Part shown: piece by piece, positions 63,860-64,000 of the stretch
Layout of the letters: each line of letters starts with the position of its first letter
How positions within the stretch are numbered: position 1 is the stretch's first letter
Assembly: GCA_905182985.1 (NCBI GenBank)
Contig: CAJJDN010000069.1
Span: forward strand, 127,818 to 191,817
DNA length: 64,000 nucleotides
Direction of reading: 5' to 3'
Origin: Paramecium sonneborni
Taxonomy: Eukaryota; Ciliophora; Oligohymenophorea; Peniculida; Parameciidae
Translations under genes and position numbers: made by a program
Notes under the pieces: model-generated
What the model saw: only the letters and a program-made list of their open reading frames with translations
The model's database searches: none
Told to the model about the DNA's origin: nothing

Positions 63860-64000
63860 TTTCTTCAGCCATAGCTTCATAATATCCAAGAGTTTACATG
63901 AAATATTTTTAAAGTAATTTCAATTAATTTCGGATTTCTTGCATATTTTTGGATAGTTTTATGTATATTTATATATATATTATAATATATTATATTATAT
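63860..64000. other. AT-rich window end
   Basis: Mostly AT dinucleotide low complexity in the last 40 bases. No telomeric C4A2/C3A3 repeat is visible, so this is not shown to be a chromosome end. Confidence 0.5.

Noticed and set aside
63960..64000. A telomere or chromosome end
   Set aside because: Only AT low complexity; no C4A2/C3A3 repeats.

Overview
The window reads as a macronuclear-type scaffold piece from an oligohymenophorean ciliate, most probably a Paramecium. The DNA is very AT-rich. Open frames make sense only if TGA is the sole stop and TAA/TAG are sense (Gln): conserved proteins such as uS3, an E2 enzyme and a class III cyclase run through dozens of in-frame TAA/TAG codons. Genes are split by tiny GT...AG introns, mostly 19-37 nt. 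Genes are packed on both strands with gaps often of tens of bases. A 5S rRNA gene sits among protein genes. Species cannot be told from the sequence alone. All exon models below are hand-made by restoring reading frame; the summed exon lengths came out as multiples of three in most genes.

Layout. 1-13.6 kb: TBC-type Rab GAP (-), an unknown small gene (-), a membrane sensor-like protein (+), a basic small protein (-), RNF10-like RING protein (+), Rad6-like E2 (+), secreted GH5 glucanase (-), voltage-sensor/cyclase fusion (+), alpha-kinase with broken frames (-). 13.6-18.2 kb: gene-poor, with coiled-coil gene and pseudogene fragments and the 5S rRNA gene. 18.2-26.8 kb: double cNMP-binding protein (+), zinc-type oxidoreductase with acidic tail (-), coiled-coil protein (-), dual-specificity phosphatase (+), unknown gene (+), VAP/MSP-domain protein (-), COPI-associated membrane protein (-). 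27.3-29.45 kb: a 1,075-bp segment present twice around a single N, then a coiled-coil gene (-), an LRR-TKL kinase (-) and a DUF726-type hydrolase (-). 34-49.3 kb: small basic protein, ARM-repeat protein, EF-hand-like kinase, SYS1 overlapping a cysteine-synthase-like gene, CHIP-like TPR/U-box protein, B-box-like/MORN protein, uS3, CFAP36/BART protein, poly-proline protein, coiled-coil protein, C2H2 finger. 50.2-52.4 kb: a second identical pair (1,107 bp) around one N. 52.6-64 kb: IRE/Rim15-like AGC kinase, poorly resolved AT-rich genes, a small MGC protein, a 5-kb ARM/coiled-coil gene and a TM/coiled-coil gene.

Functionally the set is general cell machinery: ubiquitin pathway (E2, RING, U-box), membrane traffic (TBC, VAP, COPI-associated, SYS1, DUF726), signalling (cyclase, cNMP binding, four kinases, a phosphatase) and cilia-type proteins (BART, ARM/coiled-coil). 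There is no operon, phage or CRISPR logic. The most notable biology is the cyclase fused to a four-helix voltage-sensor-like module without a visible pore, the extremely short convergent and divergent spacings, and an ATGA stop/start overlap. The two perfect duplications are best explained as unmerged contig overlaps.
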